Positions 1-8,904 of a stretch of DNA of 60,560 nucleotides are shown piece after piece (positions within the stretch are counted from its first letter, which is position 1; the number at the start of each line of letters is the position of its first letter). Source of the stretch: WANQ01 sp964448055. Its GTDB lineage: Archaea > Thermoproteota > Thermoprotei_A > Sulfolobales > WANQ01. The position numbers and the translations under genes are program-made. The notes beneath the pieces were generated by a model. That model had not been told where the DNA came from. It saw only the letters and a list, made by a program, of their open reading frames with translations, and made no database searches. The stretch covers positions 1 through 60,560 of the forward strand of contig CAYUVB010000003.1 of NCBI GenBank assembly GCA_964448055.1, read 5' to 3'.

Positions 1-178
1 CAGAGTAAGTATATTTCCAAGTATCAAATAACACTATCTTATCTGATAATAGGAGATAAGCATTATATGTTATACCTTCTGGAATGTACCATAATGCTTC
101 AAAGTATTTTGTATCCGCATCATCTATTCTTAAAACATATAACTCGTCTATGACTCTATCTATATGAATTTTGGCCAC
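1..178 (-). CDS. Flavodiiron protein (FprA family), N-terminal fragment
   Basis: An open frame of 59 codons starts at a GTG and runs off the left edge of the window. The translation contains YFEALWYIPEGITYNAYLL followed by a stretch ending in LFDTW, which is the usual start of the metallo-beta-lactamase domain of A-type flavoproteins. These enzymes reduce O2 or NO using a di-iron site and FMN. A GGTG motif lies about nine bases before the GTG. Only the first part is visible, so the iron ligands and the flavodoxin domain cannot be checked. The gene sits next to and downstream of a peroxiredoxin on the same strand, which fits an oxygen-defence pair. Confidence 0.75.
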   Translation of the reverse strand, partial: MAKIHIDRVIDELYVLRIDDADTKYFEALWYIPEGITYNAYLLLSDKIVLFDTWKYTYS

Positions 179-267
179 TAGCAACACCAAAACATTATTA
201 AGATATATAGTGATTAATAAAGATTGATATAAAAAGATAGGTGAATTTTACTAATATTTCACCCGTG

Positions 268-972
268 TCATTTAGATGCTCTTGCAGCTCTTTCTAAGTA
301 AGTTCTTACTTGCTTTACATCCTCTGTGGGCACTATCTCTTCGTAGCAGAACCACCAATCATAACACTTGTATTTCTTTAGTCTTTCCCCTGCTTCCTTT
401 ATTGTTGATGCCGGTGGTACTATAACAGCTTCACCTATTAATTCATTGTTTGGCCAGTTAGCAGGTATGGCTCTACCATATTTATCACTTATTTGCAAAG
501 CCTTTACTATTCTTAATATCTCGTCGACAAGTCTGCCAAGGTTTAATGGATAGTAGAGTATTGTCCTTATAATGCCTTTATCATTTACCACGAATACTGC
601 CCTAACAGTATGTGTTGCAGATTCTGCATGTAACATACCTAGTTTTCGAGCTATATTTCCTTGCGGGTCACCTATTATAGGGAATGGTATTTCAACTCCA
701 AGTTTCTCTTTAATCCATTCAATCCATTTGATATGGCTGAACACACTATCAACACTAAGACCTATTAATTCGGTATTAATTTTCTTGAAATCTTCATATC
801 TTCTAGCAAATGCAACAAATTCCGTCGTACATACAGGAGTAAAATCTGCTGGATGACTAAATAGCACAAACCACTTACCACTATAATCGTCTGGAAGTTT
901 TTTCACCCCATGTGTTGTTACTACAGTCATTTCAGGAAATTTTTCGCCTATTAAGGGTATCTGACCAGGCAT
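268..972 (-). CDS. Peroxiredoxin (archaeal thioredoxin peroxidase type)
   Basis: This 234-residue protein reduces hydrogen peroxide and alkyl hydroperoxides in the cytoplasm. The peroxidatic cysteine is Cys48 in the motif FTPVCTTEF. Two more cysteines near residues 203 and 209 (KCYDWWFC) match the C-terminal pair of the Aeropyrum-type, Prx6-related archaeal enzymes, which form ring-shaped decamers. Length and the long C-terminal arm fit that family. A TATA-like TTAATATA lies about 40 bases upstream of the ATG, so the gene probably has its own promoter. The neighbouring flavodiiron protein supports a role in oxygen detoxification. Confidence 0.95.
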   Translation of the reverse strand: MPGQIPLIGEKFPEMTVVTTHGVKKLPDDYSGKWFVLFSHPADFTPVCTTEFVAFARRYEDFKKINTELIGLSVDSVFSHIKWIEWIKEKLGVEIPFPIIGDPQGNIARKLGMLHAESATHTVRAVFVVNDKGIIRTILYYPLNLGRLVDEILRIVKALQISDKYGRAIPANWPNNELIGEAVIVPPASTIKEAGERLKKYKCYDWWFCYEEIVPTEDVKQVRTYLERAARASK

Positions 973-1336
973 ACATAATACCCTATTCGTCCTTATTCAG
1001 GATACTATATTAATAGGCTAGTATTAATATGTTTCGTTCAATGCATATCTAACCAAGTTATATAATATATCTATATGAATAATTTAGAAATACTAACCAT
1101 AATACGATGTTAAACAAGCTCCACGTATTATATAATAACTTATAGTGCTATGAAAACTCTATACCACAATTTCAATTTCTACCAAATTTAACACTAAATC
1201 AACTTAATGATATTTGGGAGAACATGCCTATGACCTTATCATTTCATTCTGTTATATCTAATACCAAATTCAATAATTGAATAATAACCCATACATATTA
1301 TCGGCTATTACTGGGACTGCTAAGGTATAAAAGACG
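973..1336. other. AT-rich intergenic region without a recognisable gene
   Basis: These 364 bases hold the peroxiredoxin promoter at the left end and the trailer of tRNA-Ser at the right end. No frame of useful length, no inverted repeat and no box C/D pair is visible on either strand. I see nothing else that I can support. Confidence 0.6.
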
Positions 1337-1424
1337 TGGCGCCGGGGGCGGGATTCGAACCCGCGCGGGGCCACGCCCCACCGGCTCTCAAGGCCGGCCC
1401 CTTAGTCCGCTCGGGCACCCCGGC
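1337..1424 (-). tRNA. tRNA-Ser (anticodon TGA)
   Basis: The complement strand folds into a tRNA with acceptor stem GCCGGGG/CCCCGGC, an anticodon stem CCGGC/GCCGG closing the loop CTTGAGA (anticodon TGA), a long variable arm (GGGGC/GCCCC) as expected of class II serine tRNAs, and a T arm with GGGTTCGAATCCC. The discriminator base is G and the CCA end is encoded in the DNA (1337-1339). No intron is present. Confidence 0.96.
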
Positions 1425-1458
1425 GTGTGGTCGTTCTGTGTGTTTATTTTTGAGGGGT

Positions 1459-2076
1459 TTAATATTTGGTGCTTTTAAATACCTTGTATCCGGATTTACT
1501 TGCTAGTACTTCTACGTTCCCATATGTTTTTTCTAAAAGCTCCATAACTTTATTGTGTGCTCTTCTAGCTACTAACTGTATCGAACCTTTAGGTTTAAGA
1601 TGTTGTTTTGCATTGATTATTATCTTTTCAACTACGTTGAATCCAGCTGTAAATGGTGGGTTAGTTATTATTAAGTCAAATACTATGTTGTCGACGGGCT
1701 CATATAAATCTCCATGTAATATTGTTACTTGATTCTCTACATTGTTTAATTTTGCATTTAGTTTTGCTAATTCTACTGCTCGTTTATTAATATCAACCAT
1801 ATATACTTTGAGTGCTGGATTGAGCTTTGCAATCACTATCCCTATTACACCATACCCGCAACCTAGGTCTAGAACCATACCTTCATTAGGTATTTGAGCT
1901 ACTTCTAATAATAACTTTGTTCCTGGATCTATTCTTTTGTGGGAAAATACACCTGGTTCTACTATGAATTCAACTGCTATTCCTCTTATAACATCTGATA
2001 TGATTTCTCTTCTATGTGGTGCCTTGGGTTTTCTTGAATAATAGTGAGATATCACTCTGTTTTCCTCTTTTTCCAA
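1459..2076 (-). CDS. RsmC-like class I methyltransferase (MTS domain)
   Basis: This 205-residue protein has the S-adenosylmethionine binding motif VLDLGCGYGVIG near residue 70 and the catalytic NPPF motif (LIITNPPFTAG) near residue 135. That pairing is typical of enzymes that methylate the exocyclic amine of guanine or adenine in RNA, and of the MTS or RsmC group. The true substrate cannot be told from sequence; rRNA is the likely target by family and by its translation neighbours. Its start overlaps the 3' end of cbf5 by 25 bases, so the two genes are probably co-transcribed. A slightly later start is possible. Confidence 0.85.
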   Translation of the reverse strand: MEKEENRVISHYYSRKPKAPHRREIISDVIRGIAVEFIVEPGVFSHKRIDPGTKLLLEVAQIPNEGMVLDLGCGYGVIGIVIAKLNPALKVYMVDINKRAVELAKLNAKLNNVENQVTILHGDLYEPVDNIVFDLIITNPPFTAGFNVVEKIIINAKQHLKPKGSIQLVARRAHNKVMELLEKTYGNVEVLASKSGYKVFKSTKY

Positions 2077-3124
2077 GCCTTAGGATACACGCCTGGTGGC
2101 ATTATTACTCTCATTGTCTTAACGGCTATACCCTTTTGTGCTTCCATTATCTCTTTTGCATCCATTAATGCTTTTCCTAAAGCTACGAGTTCTCCTTTTA
2201 AGGTAAGTATTGCTACCTTATCGCCTTTCTTTATTCTTTCATGAAGCCTTAGAATACCTGGTACTGCTAGATCAGCGCCATGGGCTATTGAATCTACAGC
2301 CGAATCTCTTATAACAATCTTATACATATGACTCACTATGTACTCCATGGGTAGTATGACTTTTCTTAACAAGTCCTCTTTGCCCTCATGCTTCCAACGA
2401 TACAATGCTTCCGATAATTCCTGCATTGTTACGAGTGTTTCGTCTTCCTTAAAGGGTCCAGTACGTGTTCTTCGCAATTCCCTCATGTGTGCTCCTACAC
2501 CCAGTACCTCACCTACATCATGACATAATTTTCTCATATAAGTTCCAGCTTCGCATCCAACCTTCATTAAGGCATATCTTCCTGTGTACTCAAGTAATTC
2601 TATGTAATAGATAGTTTTCACTCTTATAGTTCTCTTGACACTAGAACGTAGTGGTGGTTTTTGGTATATCTTGCCAACGAATTCCTTGAGTACAGACTTA
2701 AGCTTGTTTTCAGGTACTTCTGAGTGGAGCTGCATTACACATATGTACTCCTTACCTGAATGAACTATATTACCTATAACTTTTGTAGCATTCTCTAGCG
2801 CTATAGGTAGGACTCCCGTAACTTTAGGGTATCCCCGCCCCACACCCATTAATGGGTGTGGGGCTCTAGGGTACCCCCATGACCGGCTTTAGTGAGTCCT
2901 AGCATTCTTTTTATCCAAGCTACTACCTCATGACTTGTAGGTCCTGGTGGTTTATCTAGATTTATCACACCATTCCTTATATAATCATTTATTGGTCTAT
3001 TATATGGTAGTACACCGTAATCAGGATTAGTGTCCTCTTCAGCTTTAATAAGCCACTTAGAGTCTACTTCTCCAAATTTGTCTAATTTTTCTATAAACTT
3101 TAGTCCTTCACTTGTTATGTTCAA
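2052..3124 (-). CDS. cbf5: Cbf5 pseudouridine synthase, interrupted by an archaeal intron
   Basis: Cbf5 is the catalytic subunit of H/ACA ribonucleoproteins and also makes Psi55 in tRNA. The gene lies in two frames: exon 1 is 3124-2866 and exon 2 is 2830-2052. Joining them after removal of 35 bases gives 345 residues and restores the active-site motif GGTLDPKVTG. The Asp in it is the catalytic residue, and its codon is split G|AC by the intron. A PUA domain forms the C-terminal third. A TATA box (about 3155-3162) places the transcript start near 3131, only about seven bases before the TTG start. Read without splicing, exon 1 ends in LEPHTH and a stop. Crenarchaeal cbf5 introns are known; this junction is my inference. 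Confidence 0.95.
2831..2865 (-). other. 35-nt archaeal (bulge-helix-bulge) intron in cbf5 pre-mRNA
   Basis: On the complement strand an 11-bp perfect hairpin (GCCCCACACCC, loop ATTAAT, GGGTGTGGGGC) is flanked by a relaxed bulge-helix-bulge. A four-pair helix CCCT/GGGG joins exon 1 to the intron, with a three-base bulge AGA at the 5' site and ATA at the 3' site. Cutting AG|A and AT|A gives CTAG joined to ACCC, which reads Leu-Asp-Pro. The outer helix is imperfect. The length is not a multiple of three, so splicing is required. The tRNA splicing endonuclease is the expected enzyme. Confidence 0.9.
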
Positions 3125-3228
3125 ACCTTAACACCGTAACTAAATTCTAAACTATTTATAAGCTCCTTAGCATAAAATAACTTTATGAAACTTAAGAGAA
3201 TAATTGTTTCTGAGGGAAAACGGTGGTG

Positions 3229-3525
3229 TTAAACTATCTTTAACTCTGGTCGAACCTTCTCCTTCATGAATTCTATTAGACCTGCCTCTTTTAATGCCTT
3301 CTCTACTTCTTCGTCACTTGCGCCCTTTGATATTTTAATGGATTTATCTATGGGTTCTAAGTGTTTTATGTTCATTCTACGTCTTTTTACACCTGTTATA
3401 TTTTGGGGGCCCGTAACTAATACGAAGTTTTCATCTATTATATCAACTATAACACATTTTCTTCCAGCTCTTCTACCAGCCGTGATAACACATATCCTTC
3501 CAATTTCTATTGCTGGCATAGTCAT
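3229..3525 (-). CDS. rpl14e: Ribosomal protein L14e
   Basis: This 98-residue protein of the large subunit begins with a KOW-like beta barrel (IEIGRICVITAGRRAGRKCV) and has the family stretch DENFVLVTGPQNITGVKRRR. Length matches crenarchaeal L14e. It is the fourth gene of a minus-strand run SecY, Adk, DUF106, L34e, Cmk, L14e, cbf5, a classical archaeal order. The ORF begins MTMPAIEIG; the internal Met at residue 3 is the more usual start. Confidence 0.95.
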   Translation of the reverse strand: MTMPAIEIGRICVITAGRRAGRKCVIVDIIDENFVLVTGPQNITGVKRRRMNIKHLEPIDKSIKISKGASDEEVEKALKEAGLIEFMKEKVRPELKIV

Positions 3526-3589
3526 GCACCCTATTTTATCTGATCTATTGTTGCTGGTACTGGTCTAGTTAAGTATTAGTAGATAAGTT

Positions 3590-4159
3590 TTACTCGTTTA
3601 TTGCTCTATTTCGTAATTCAGGTATTCTAGTTTCTATAAACTTCTCTATTATTTGGATTACTTCATCTACTTTTAGATAACTTGTATCTATTACTAGGTC
3701 ATATATTGATAAATCTACTATATCTATCCCATAGAAATCAAGAAAACGTATTCTTTGACTGTACTCTCTTATTACAGTCTCCCTCAGTACTTCGTCAATG
3801 GGTCTTTTTTCTCTTTCAGCTATTCTCTTTACCCTAACTGTTAATGGTGCTTTAACGTATATTTTTACATCAGCTATGTCCTTTACAATCCATGGTACCA
3901 GGTGTCCTTCAACTACTACGTTACCCTTCATTGCCTCTTCTAAAGTTCTTCTATCTATCATTAGATCTATGGATGGGTCTTTCTCAGCCATTTTACTTAA
4001 TTCTTCTAAGGTTACACCTTTTTCCTTAGCTATTTGTCGAAAGATTTGCCCGGCCGAGAAATATCTCAATTTATACTTTTTTGCTATAGCTTTAGCATAC
4101 GTTGTTTTACCGCTTCCTGCTGGTCCTCCTATAGCTATTACTATTTTTGAAGCCGTCAA
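3590..4159 (-). CDS. cmk: Cytidylate kinase
   Basis: The enzyme phosphorylates CMP and dCMP with ATP. The P-loop GGPAGSGKTT lies at residues 12-21, followed by the CMP-binding region around YFSAGQIFRQIA. The 189-residue length fits the short archaeal form, which lacks the insert of bacterial Cmk. It lies between L34e and L14e in the conserved translation cluster and its start is about 18 bases from the end of L34e, so the genes are probably one transcript. Confidence 0.94.
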   Translation of the reverse strand: MTASKIVIAIGGPAGSGKTTYAKAIAKKYKLRYFSAGQIFRQIAKEKGVTLEELSKMAEKDPSIDLMIDRRTLEEAMKGNVVVEGHLVPWIVKDIADVKIYVKAPLTVRVKRIAEREKRPIDEVLRETVIREYSQRIRFLDFYGIDIVDLSIYDLVIDTSYLKVDEVIQIIEKFIETRIPELRNRAINE

Positions 4160-4177
4160 TGGTATGTCAACACCAAG

Positions 4178-4450
4178 CTAAATTATTTTCCTAGTAGCTT
4201 CCTTTAGTAATCTAGCTAAGCAAGCAGGACATAGATATCCTCCATAAGGTCTCTCAGGCCTTCTAGCTCTCTTAGGTAGTTTCCTAAGTTCTACTGGTCT
4301 AAGCCTAGGAACTCCATGCAATACTCGGCCACAGAGAGCACAATGAGCAGGATTAGGCTTGCGTTTCTCAAAATGTATTACTGTTTTCCCTCCAGGGGTT
4401 CTCTTATATACTCTTCTTAAGGACCTTGACCTATACGCTGGCCTTACCAT
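4178..4450 (-). CDS. rpl34e: Ribosomal protein L34e
   Basis: A 90-residue basic protein of the large subunit. It starts with the family signature MVRPAYRSRSLRRVYKRTPGG and holds a four-cysteine zinc site formed by CALC near residue 37 and CPAC near residue 76. Both pairs are intact. The gene lies between the DUF106 membrane protein and cytidylate kinase, the usual archaeal arrangement. Confidence 0.96.
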   Translation of the reverse strand: MVRPAYRSRSLRRVYKRTPGGKTVIHFEKRKPNPAHCALCGRVLHGVPRLRPVELRKLPKRARRPERPYGGYLCPACLARLLKEATRKII

Positions 4451-4528
4451 GGATTACACCCTCCTATCGCATATACCATACTTAATGTAGCCTGCCAACG
4501 CTAGATTATACTATTAGGTTTTATTTGG

Positions 4529-5014
4529 TTAACGCTCAATAGTCTTAATTCCAGATAACTTATGTATTAATGGAAGAACTATTAAAAATGATGCAAAGAC
4601 TATATATGTTGATGGTGTTAAACCTATTGTTATGATCTCCCCATCGACTTCGTACTCAATTATATATAAAGCTAGAGGCATAAATACAGGTGATCTAACC
4701 ACTAGAAGCTTAGATAAAACCAGTGATGCCGTGAGCATGAATGAGATAAAAACCATTAGAGCTCTTAATAATAATGCACGGGAAACAATCTTACGATAAG
4801 TTTTGTATTCTGCTTGAAGGACTCTTAATTTCTTTTCAGCTTTTTCTTTGTCTTTCATTTCTTTTATCTTACGTGCTTGTTCGTCTAGCTCCTTTATCTT
4901 ATCTATTGCTTGATTGACTACTTTCGGATTTATAAGGAAGTATACGAGTTTACCCGTCACTAATCCTAATGATAACGTTAAACCAAAAATGATTGGTATT
5001 GATAAGTCTATCAT
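4529..5014 (-). CDS. DUF106/EMC3-like membrane protein (Oxa1 superfamily)
   Basis: This 161-residue protein has an N-terminal transmembrane helix (about residues 5-27), a charged amphipathic coiled segment (about 30-75, rich in Lys and Glu), and two further membrane helices near residues 85-105 and 135-155. This is the layout of archaeal DUF106 proteins, related to EMC3, TMCO1 and the Oxa1/YidC insertases, which help place membrane proteins. Its stop overlaps the adenylate kinase gene by four bases and SecY lies just beyond, which supports a role in membrane protein insertion. The function is family-based inference. Confidence 0.85.
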   Translation of the reverse strand: MIDLSIPIIFGLTLSLGLVTGKLVYFLINPKVVNQAIDKIKELDEQARKIKEMKDKEKAEKKLRVLQAEYKTYRKIVSRALLLRALMVFISFMLTASLVLSKLLVVRSPVFMPLALYIIEYEVDGEIITIGLTPSTYIVFASFLIVLPLIHKLSGIKTIER

Positions 5015-5637
5015 CTAAGACCCTCTATTACTTCTAAGATTTCCTTTGCTGCGTTCTCTGCTTCTCCTTCACGATTTAACACAATTCTAACAAGACTTGA
5101 ATTGAACAACGCTGCCGAGAAAGCATTATGGCGCGTTAGCTCCATTAATTCAGAGACTATCTCAGGCTTAGCAAAATCCGCTCTATATCGACTTTTATCA
5201 CGTAGTTGCCTTGATATTATTTCATTAACATCCGCTTCGATTACTATAAAGGCATCAGGCTTTAGCTCATCTATTAATTGTCTCGGTATACCTGTCCAGT
5301 AACCATACTTTGTTCTTATTACTGCATGAGTATCTATTATTAGTACATCATTTTCTGAGAGTTCTTTGTATGCATCTTGTATTATGGATTTAGCAGCTAG
5401 TAATTGTAATTCAAGCTGTTGTCTTATCTTAAGATATCTTAATTCATCTCTATTGCTGACAAAGCCATGTTTTAGAGCTTCTCTCAGCATGTAGTCACCT
5501 AAATTCTTTATTACTATTCTTATTTGTTTCTCCTTTGCAAACTTAACTAGATTGTTTAAAACAGTTGTTTTGCCTACGCCAGGTACTCCTAACACTACAA
5601 TAACTATGAATGGGTGTCTAGGAATATCCTTGCCCAT
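5011..5637 (-). CDS. adkA: Archaeal-type adenylate kinase
   Basis: AdkA converts AMP and ATP to two ADP. The P-loop GVPGVGKTT is at residues 17-25, and the AMP-handling part includes VIIDTHAVIRTKYGYW. The 208-residue protein belongs to the archaeal trimeric type, not the bacterial Adk type with a lid domain. It starts three bases after SecY ends and overlaps the next gene, as in the secY-adkA-DUF106 operon of most archaea. Confidence 0.93.
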   Translation of the reverse strand: MGKDIPRHPFIVIVVLGVPGVGKTTVLNNLVKFAKEKQIRIVIKNLGDYMLREALKHGFVSNRDELRYLKIRQQLELQLLAAKSIIQDAYKELSENDVLIIDTHAVIRTKYGYWTGIPRQLIDELKPDAFIVIEADVNEIISRQLRDKSRYRADFAKPEIVSELMELTRHNAFSAALFNSSLVRIVLNREGEAENAAKEILEVIEGLR

Positions 5638-5640
5638 AGC

Positions 5641-7122
5641 TTACTCCTCTCCGAGTAATCTCTTAAGCATTGGGTATGCTTCTAAGGTCCTTTCATATGC
5701 TATCATCATGTAGTACTGGTATATTATACCTACTGCTAGCAGCAGTCCTGTACCACTGCCATAGGCTCCTAGTATATTAGCTACTATTGCTATTGTAGCA
5801 ACTATTATTGAGCTAAGGATTGTTAATGGATAAATATACTTTGCTAGAATCCGTTCTAGTATCTTTGTATTTCTTCTTATACCTGGGATCTCAAGTCCGG
5901 ACCTTACGAGGTTTTCGGCTTGTTGTGCTGGGCTTAGACCTGCTATTTCTACCCATAGAAGTCCAAAGAGAACCGCTAAACCACCCCATATTAATGCATA
6001 GATTAACACCCTCAATGGATCATATACTAACTCTAATGGCCCTAAAGGTACTCTCATGTATCTTAATATCAAGCTTAATGGTTCTGCTAAGGCCCTTCCA
6101 CCAACACTACCTGCAATGTATAGGAATAATTGAAGGTCAGAGTAAAGTATGCCTACTAGTAGTATAGGTATGTTTGTAACATATAGGAATTTTAATGGTA
6201 CACGGGTTCTAATACCACGTAGTCTTTGTGATGTAACAGGTATCTCGACTTTCATACCCTCGAGATATACCAGTACTGCTATTATTCCTAAAGTTGATAT
6301 AAAGCCTATAAGATCAGGTAATTGCATTATCTGCATAGTTCCATCAGGTGTACGGTATTGTGCATACCTTAGTACCACATCATTGAACGAAACCCCATTA
6401 AGTACTCCCCATATCACATAGGGTATAAAGCCTAGGGGTGCTGCCAAGTTAACTTGCTGAGTAAATTCTAAACCTGATTCAGCGCCAATAGTTTTGAGGG
6501 GCAACGGCGTAAACATTAACCAGAAGACCCTTGATGCTACACCCGCTAGTATAAATAAGCTTACACCGCTACCTAGTCCCCAGCCTTTCTGCATCATTTC
6601 GTCAAGCAACATTACTATGTATGTCGCAATGACTAACTGAAGTATTACTACTAACTTGACATACCATGGAACTAATAGTCTCATGGAGGGATTCCAATGC
6701 CAGGAAACTGTGAGTAATGTTGCCTCAAGTAAACCTACAAGTAATGCTAGTACTTTTTGTGCTTCAGTAAACTTCTTTCTATCTTCTATGTTGGACAAAT
6801 CTAGTTTCAAAAGCTTAGCTCCTACAAGTATCTGCATTATTAGGCCTGCTGTAACAATGGGTCCTATACCTAATTCCATTAACGTTCCAATATTACTGGC
6901 AAATATTATCTGCATTATGTATAATCTGGCCAATATGCTTGTAGCAGCTTGACCTGGCTGAACACCATACAAAGGTGTTTGCGCCATTACAAGATATATT
7001 ATGAGGACTATACCAGTCCATATTAATCTCCTACCTAAGGGCTGCGTTTGCTTAGGCCTAACGACCGTTGGTAATCGTCCACCAATCTTCGCTAATATAT
7101 CTAATATACCCAAATACTTCAC
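5641..7122 (-). CDS. secY: Protein translocase subunit SecY
   Basis: SecY forms the protein-conducting channel in the cytoplasmic membrane with SecE and Sec beta. The 493-residue sequence shows about ten hydrophobic helices, the N-terminal motif PLGRRLIWTGIVLIIYL, a plug-region GIQ-like stretch, and the loop SQRLRGIRTRVPLKFLY that contacts the ribosome. The start is a GTG with a GGTG-like motif close by. A 133-base gap with a TTTAAG element separates it from L15, so it may have its own promoter in addition to read-through from the ribosomal operon. Confidence 0.97.
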   Translation of the reverse strand: MKYLGILDILAKIGGRLPTVVRPKQTQPLGRRLIWTGIVLIIYLVMAQTPLYGVQPGQAATSILARLYIMQIIFASNIGTLMELGIGPIVTAGLIMQILVGAKLLKLDLSNIEDRKKFTEAQKVLALLVGLLEATLLTVSWHWNPSMRLLVPWYVKLVVILQLVIATYIVMLLDEMMQKGWGLGSGVSLFILAGVASRVFWLMFTPLPLKTIGAESGLEFTQQVNLAAPLGFIPYVIWGVLNGVSFNDVVLRYAQYRTPDGTMQIMQLPDLIGFISTLGIIAVLVYLEGMKVEIPVTSQRLRGIRTRVPLKFLYVTNIPILLVGILYSDLQLFLYIAGSVGGRALAEPLSLILRYMRVPLGPLELVYDPLRVLIYALIWGGLAVLFGLLWVEIAGLSPAQQAENLVRSGLEIPGIRRNTKILERILAKYIYPLTILSSIIVATIAIVANILGAYGSGTGLLLAVGIIYQYYMMIAYERTLEAYPMLKRLLGEE

Positions 7123-7255
7123 CCAACGGAAGCAAGGTCCCCTTACTAAGCTACCCCAAAGAATAGTAGGAGCACTACTTAAATCTTAGTACTCTGCATC
7201 TAAAATGGAGAACAAGTAGATAAGATCGATGTTATGTATTAATAAATCAAATTAT

Positions 7256-7714
7256 TTATTCTTCAACAGCTGTTAAAACTACTACCTCTCCACCTGCAGC
7301 TTCTATCTTCTCTTTAGCTTTACTCGTAATATAAGGCGTTATTACTTTTAAGGGCCTCGTAATTTTACCAGCACCCAAAACCTTGTTGAAACCATAAGTT
7401 CTCACATCAATTACTATCTTGCCGTTTTCCTTTACTGCTTGTGCTTCAGCCTCAAGCTTAGCAGCAAGTTCATCTAATTCTCCTACATTTATTCCTCTAA
7501 TCTCCGGTACAAGTTCTGGAGGCCTATTGAAACCATGCTTACCGAACCATGTTGGAGCGTACTTGACAACCCATGTCCACATATGCTTATGCATTCCTGC
7601 AGCTCCTTTACCGCCTCGAGAACCTGATTTACGATGCTGACCTATTCTACCATATCCATGAGTTCTTGTGGCGCCTCTTAGTTTCCTACTTTTCTTCCTT
7701 CTTCTCACAACCAT
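7256..7714 (-). CDS. rpl15: Ribosomal protein L15
   Basis: A 152-residue large-subunit protein. The glycine-rich start (KLRGATRTHGYGRIGQHRKS, then GGKG) is the extended tail that reaches into 23S rRNA, and the C-terminal half is the globular L15/L18e fold with VITPYITSKAKEKIEAAGG. It follows L30 at a 24-base spacing, the standard archaeal order S5-L30-L15-SecY. Confidence 0.97.
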   Translation of the reverse strand: MVVRRRKKSRKLRGATRTHGYGRIGQHRKSGSRGGKGAAGMHKHMWTWVVKYAPTWFGKHGFNRPPELVPEIRGINVGELDELAAKLEAEAQAVKENGKIVIDVRTYGFNKVLGAGKITRPLKVITPYITSKAKEKIEAAGGEVVVLTAVEE

Positions 7715-7738
7715 TATGTAGACCCCTCCCTAGTACGA

Positions 7739-8227
7739 TTACAGCATACACCTTATTAGTTCATTTATTGCTGGACCTCTATAGCCTAGTTCCCCGCCGT
7801 CCCCATAAGGCTTCTTGATACTACCTTTAAAACCTCCTCTTGGTGGATGAAGTCTAAATACTGGTTTTATTTTATCTTCTATTCTATGAAGCATTATTTC
7901 TCCTTTTAACAGCTTTTCAGCTAAACCTGGTATACCTTTATCTATTTTTAGTACATTCTTAACGTATTCGTCAGTTAAAGGTTTGTTCCCGGGAATTCTA
8001 CCACGTTTGCGTAGGAGTTCAACTAATGTATCGTAGTCTATTTCTCCCCACGTAACCCAATCTTTTACAACATGTAACATTCCTTGTATACCAGGTAGAG
8101 ATGATGGGTAAAGAACACAATGGAACTTCTTATGTAATCTAAGTAAGCGTAATGTATACTTTACGTCAGGTGGTACGTCTACTCTACCTCTTAGCCTTAT
8201 TATAGCATAAAGTGCTACATCAGACAT
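7739..8227 (-). CDS. rpl30: Ribosomal protein L30
   Basis: Long archaeal form of L30 (162 residues from the chosen start). The core motif VALYAIIRLRGRVDV lies at the N-terminus, followed by the longer C-terminal part typical of archaeal and eukaryotic L30/L7. An upstream in-frame ATG at 8269 would add 14 residues and overlap S5. I prefer the ATG at 8227 because GGTG lies about ten bases before it and homologues start there. Confidence 0.95.
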   Translation of the reverse strand: MSDVALYAIIRLRGRVDVPPDVKYTLRLLRLHKKFHCVLYPSSLPGIQGMLHVVKDWVTWGEIDYDTLVELLRKRGRIPGNKPLTDEYVKNVLKIDKGIPGLAEKLLKGEIMLHRIEDKIKPVFRLHPPRGGFKGSIKKPYGDGGELGYRGPAINELIRCML

Positions 8228-8265
8228 GGTTCCAACACCTATTAATGGTGCTCTATTATATGTAA

Positions 8266-8904
8266 TCACCTTTGCCTAAGCCAGTCGTTAGGTGTTACGA
8301 AGTAATAAGTTCTTTTCAGCGCATCATATACTGCTTGTGCGAAGTTTATAGTCGTTCTTGTTTCACCGAATGTTTGCGTCCATGCATCACTTATACCAGC
8401 ATACTTTAATACTACTTTAGCTACATCTCCAGCTACTAATCCCGTTCCTCTAGGAGCTGGCTTGATTATTACTCTTACACTCCCTGATTTACCCATTACG
8501 ACGAAGGGTACACTATGAGGGTCACTACAACTGCATTCCCAGCTGCCACAACCTCTTCTAACAGGTATAATATTTAGTTTCGCGTTAACTAATGCTTTCT
8601 CAATAGCGAATCGTAGCTGCCTCGCTTTACCGTGGCCCACACCTACATATCCATCAAAATTCCCTACTACCACAACAACTCTGAACCTCGTTATTCTACC
8701 TGCATCAGTCATTTTCTGTACTATACCAATGTCTAGTATTTCATGCTTAAGATCTGGCAATAAGTAGTCTATTATTTCTGGTTCACGTATTGGAAGGTTC
8801 CTATCAAATATTTCTTTAAGTGACGTTATTTTACCTTCTTTTACTAACCTACCAACTTTTGTTTTAGGCACCCACTCTTCTAAGCTAGTTGTAGTCGTAC
8901 TCAT
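8266..8904 (-). CDS. rps5: Ribosomal protein S5
   Basis: Small-subunit protein of 212 residues. The double-stranded RNA-binding-like domain contains the motif VVVGNFDGYVGVGHGKA, and the second domain has VRVIIKPAPRGTGLVAG. A short cysteine cluster (GCGSWECSC) sits between them, as in archaeal S5. It overlaps L18 by four bases, indicating coupled translation. Confidence 0.97.
   Translation of the reverse strand: MSTTTTSLEEWVPKTKVGRLVKEGKITSLKEIFDRNLPIREPEIIDYLLPDLKHEILDIGIVQKMTDAGRITRFRVVVVVGNFDGYVGVGHGKARQLRFAIEKALVNAKLNIIPVRRGCGSWECSCSDPHSVPFVVMGKSGSVRVIIKPAPRGTGLVAGDVAKVVLKYAGISDAWTQTFGETRTTINFAQAVYDALKRTYYFVTPNDWLRQR

Noticed and set aside
2841..2864. Strong GC hairpin in cbf5 read as a transcription terminator or sequencing frameshift
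   Set aside because: Bulge-helix-bulge around it and exact repair of the frame by removing 35 bases fit an intron much better.
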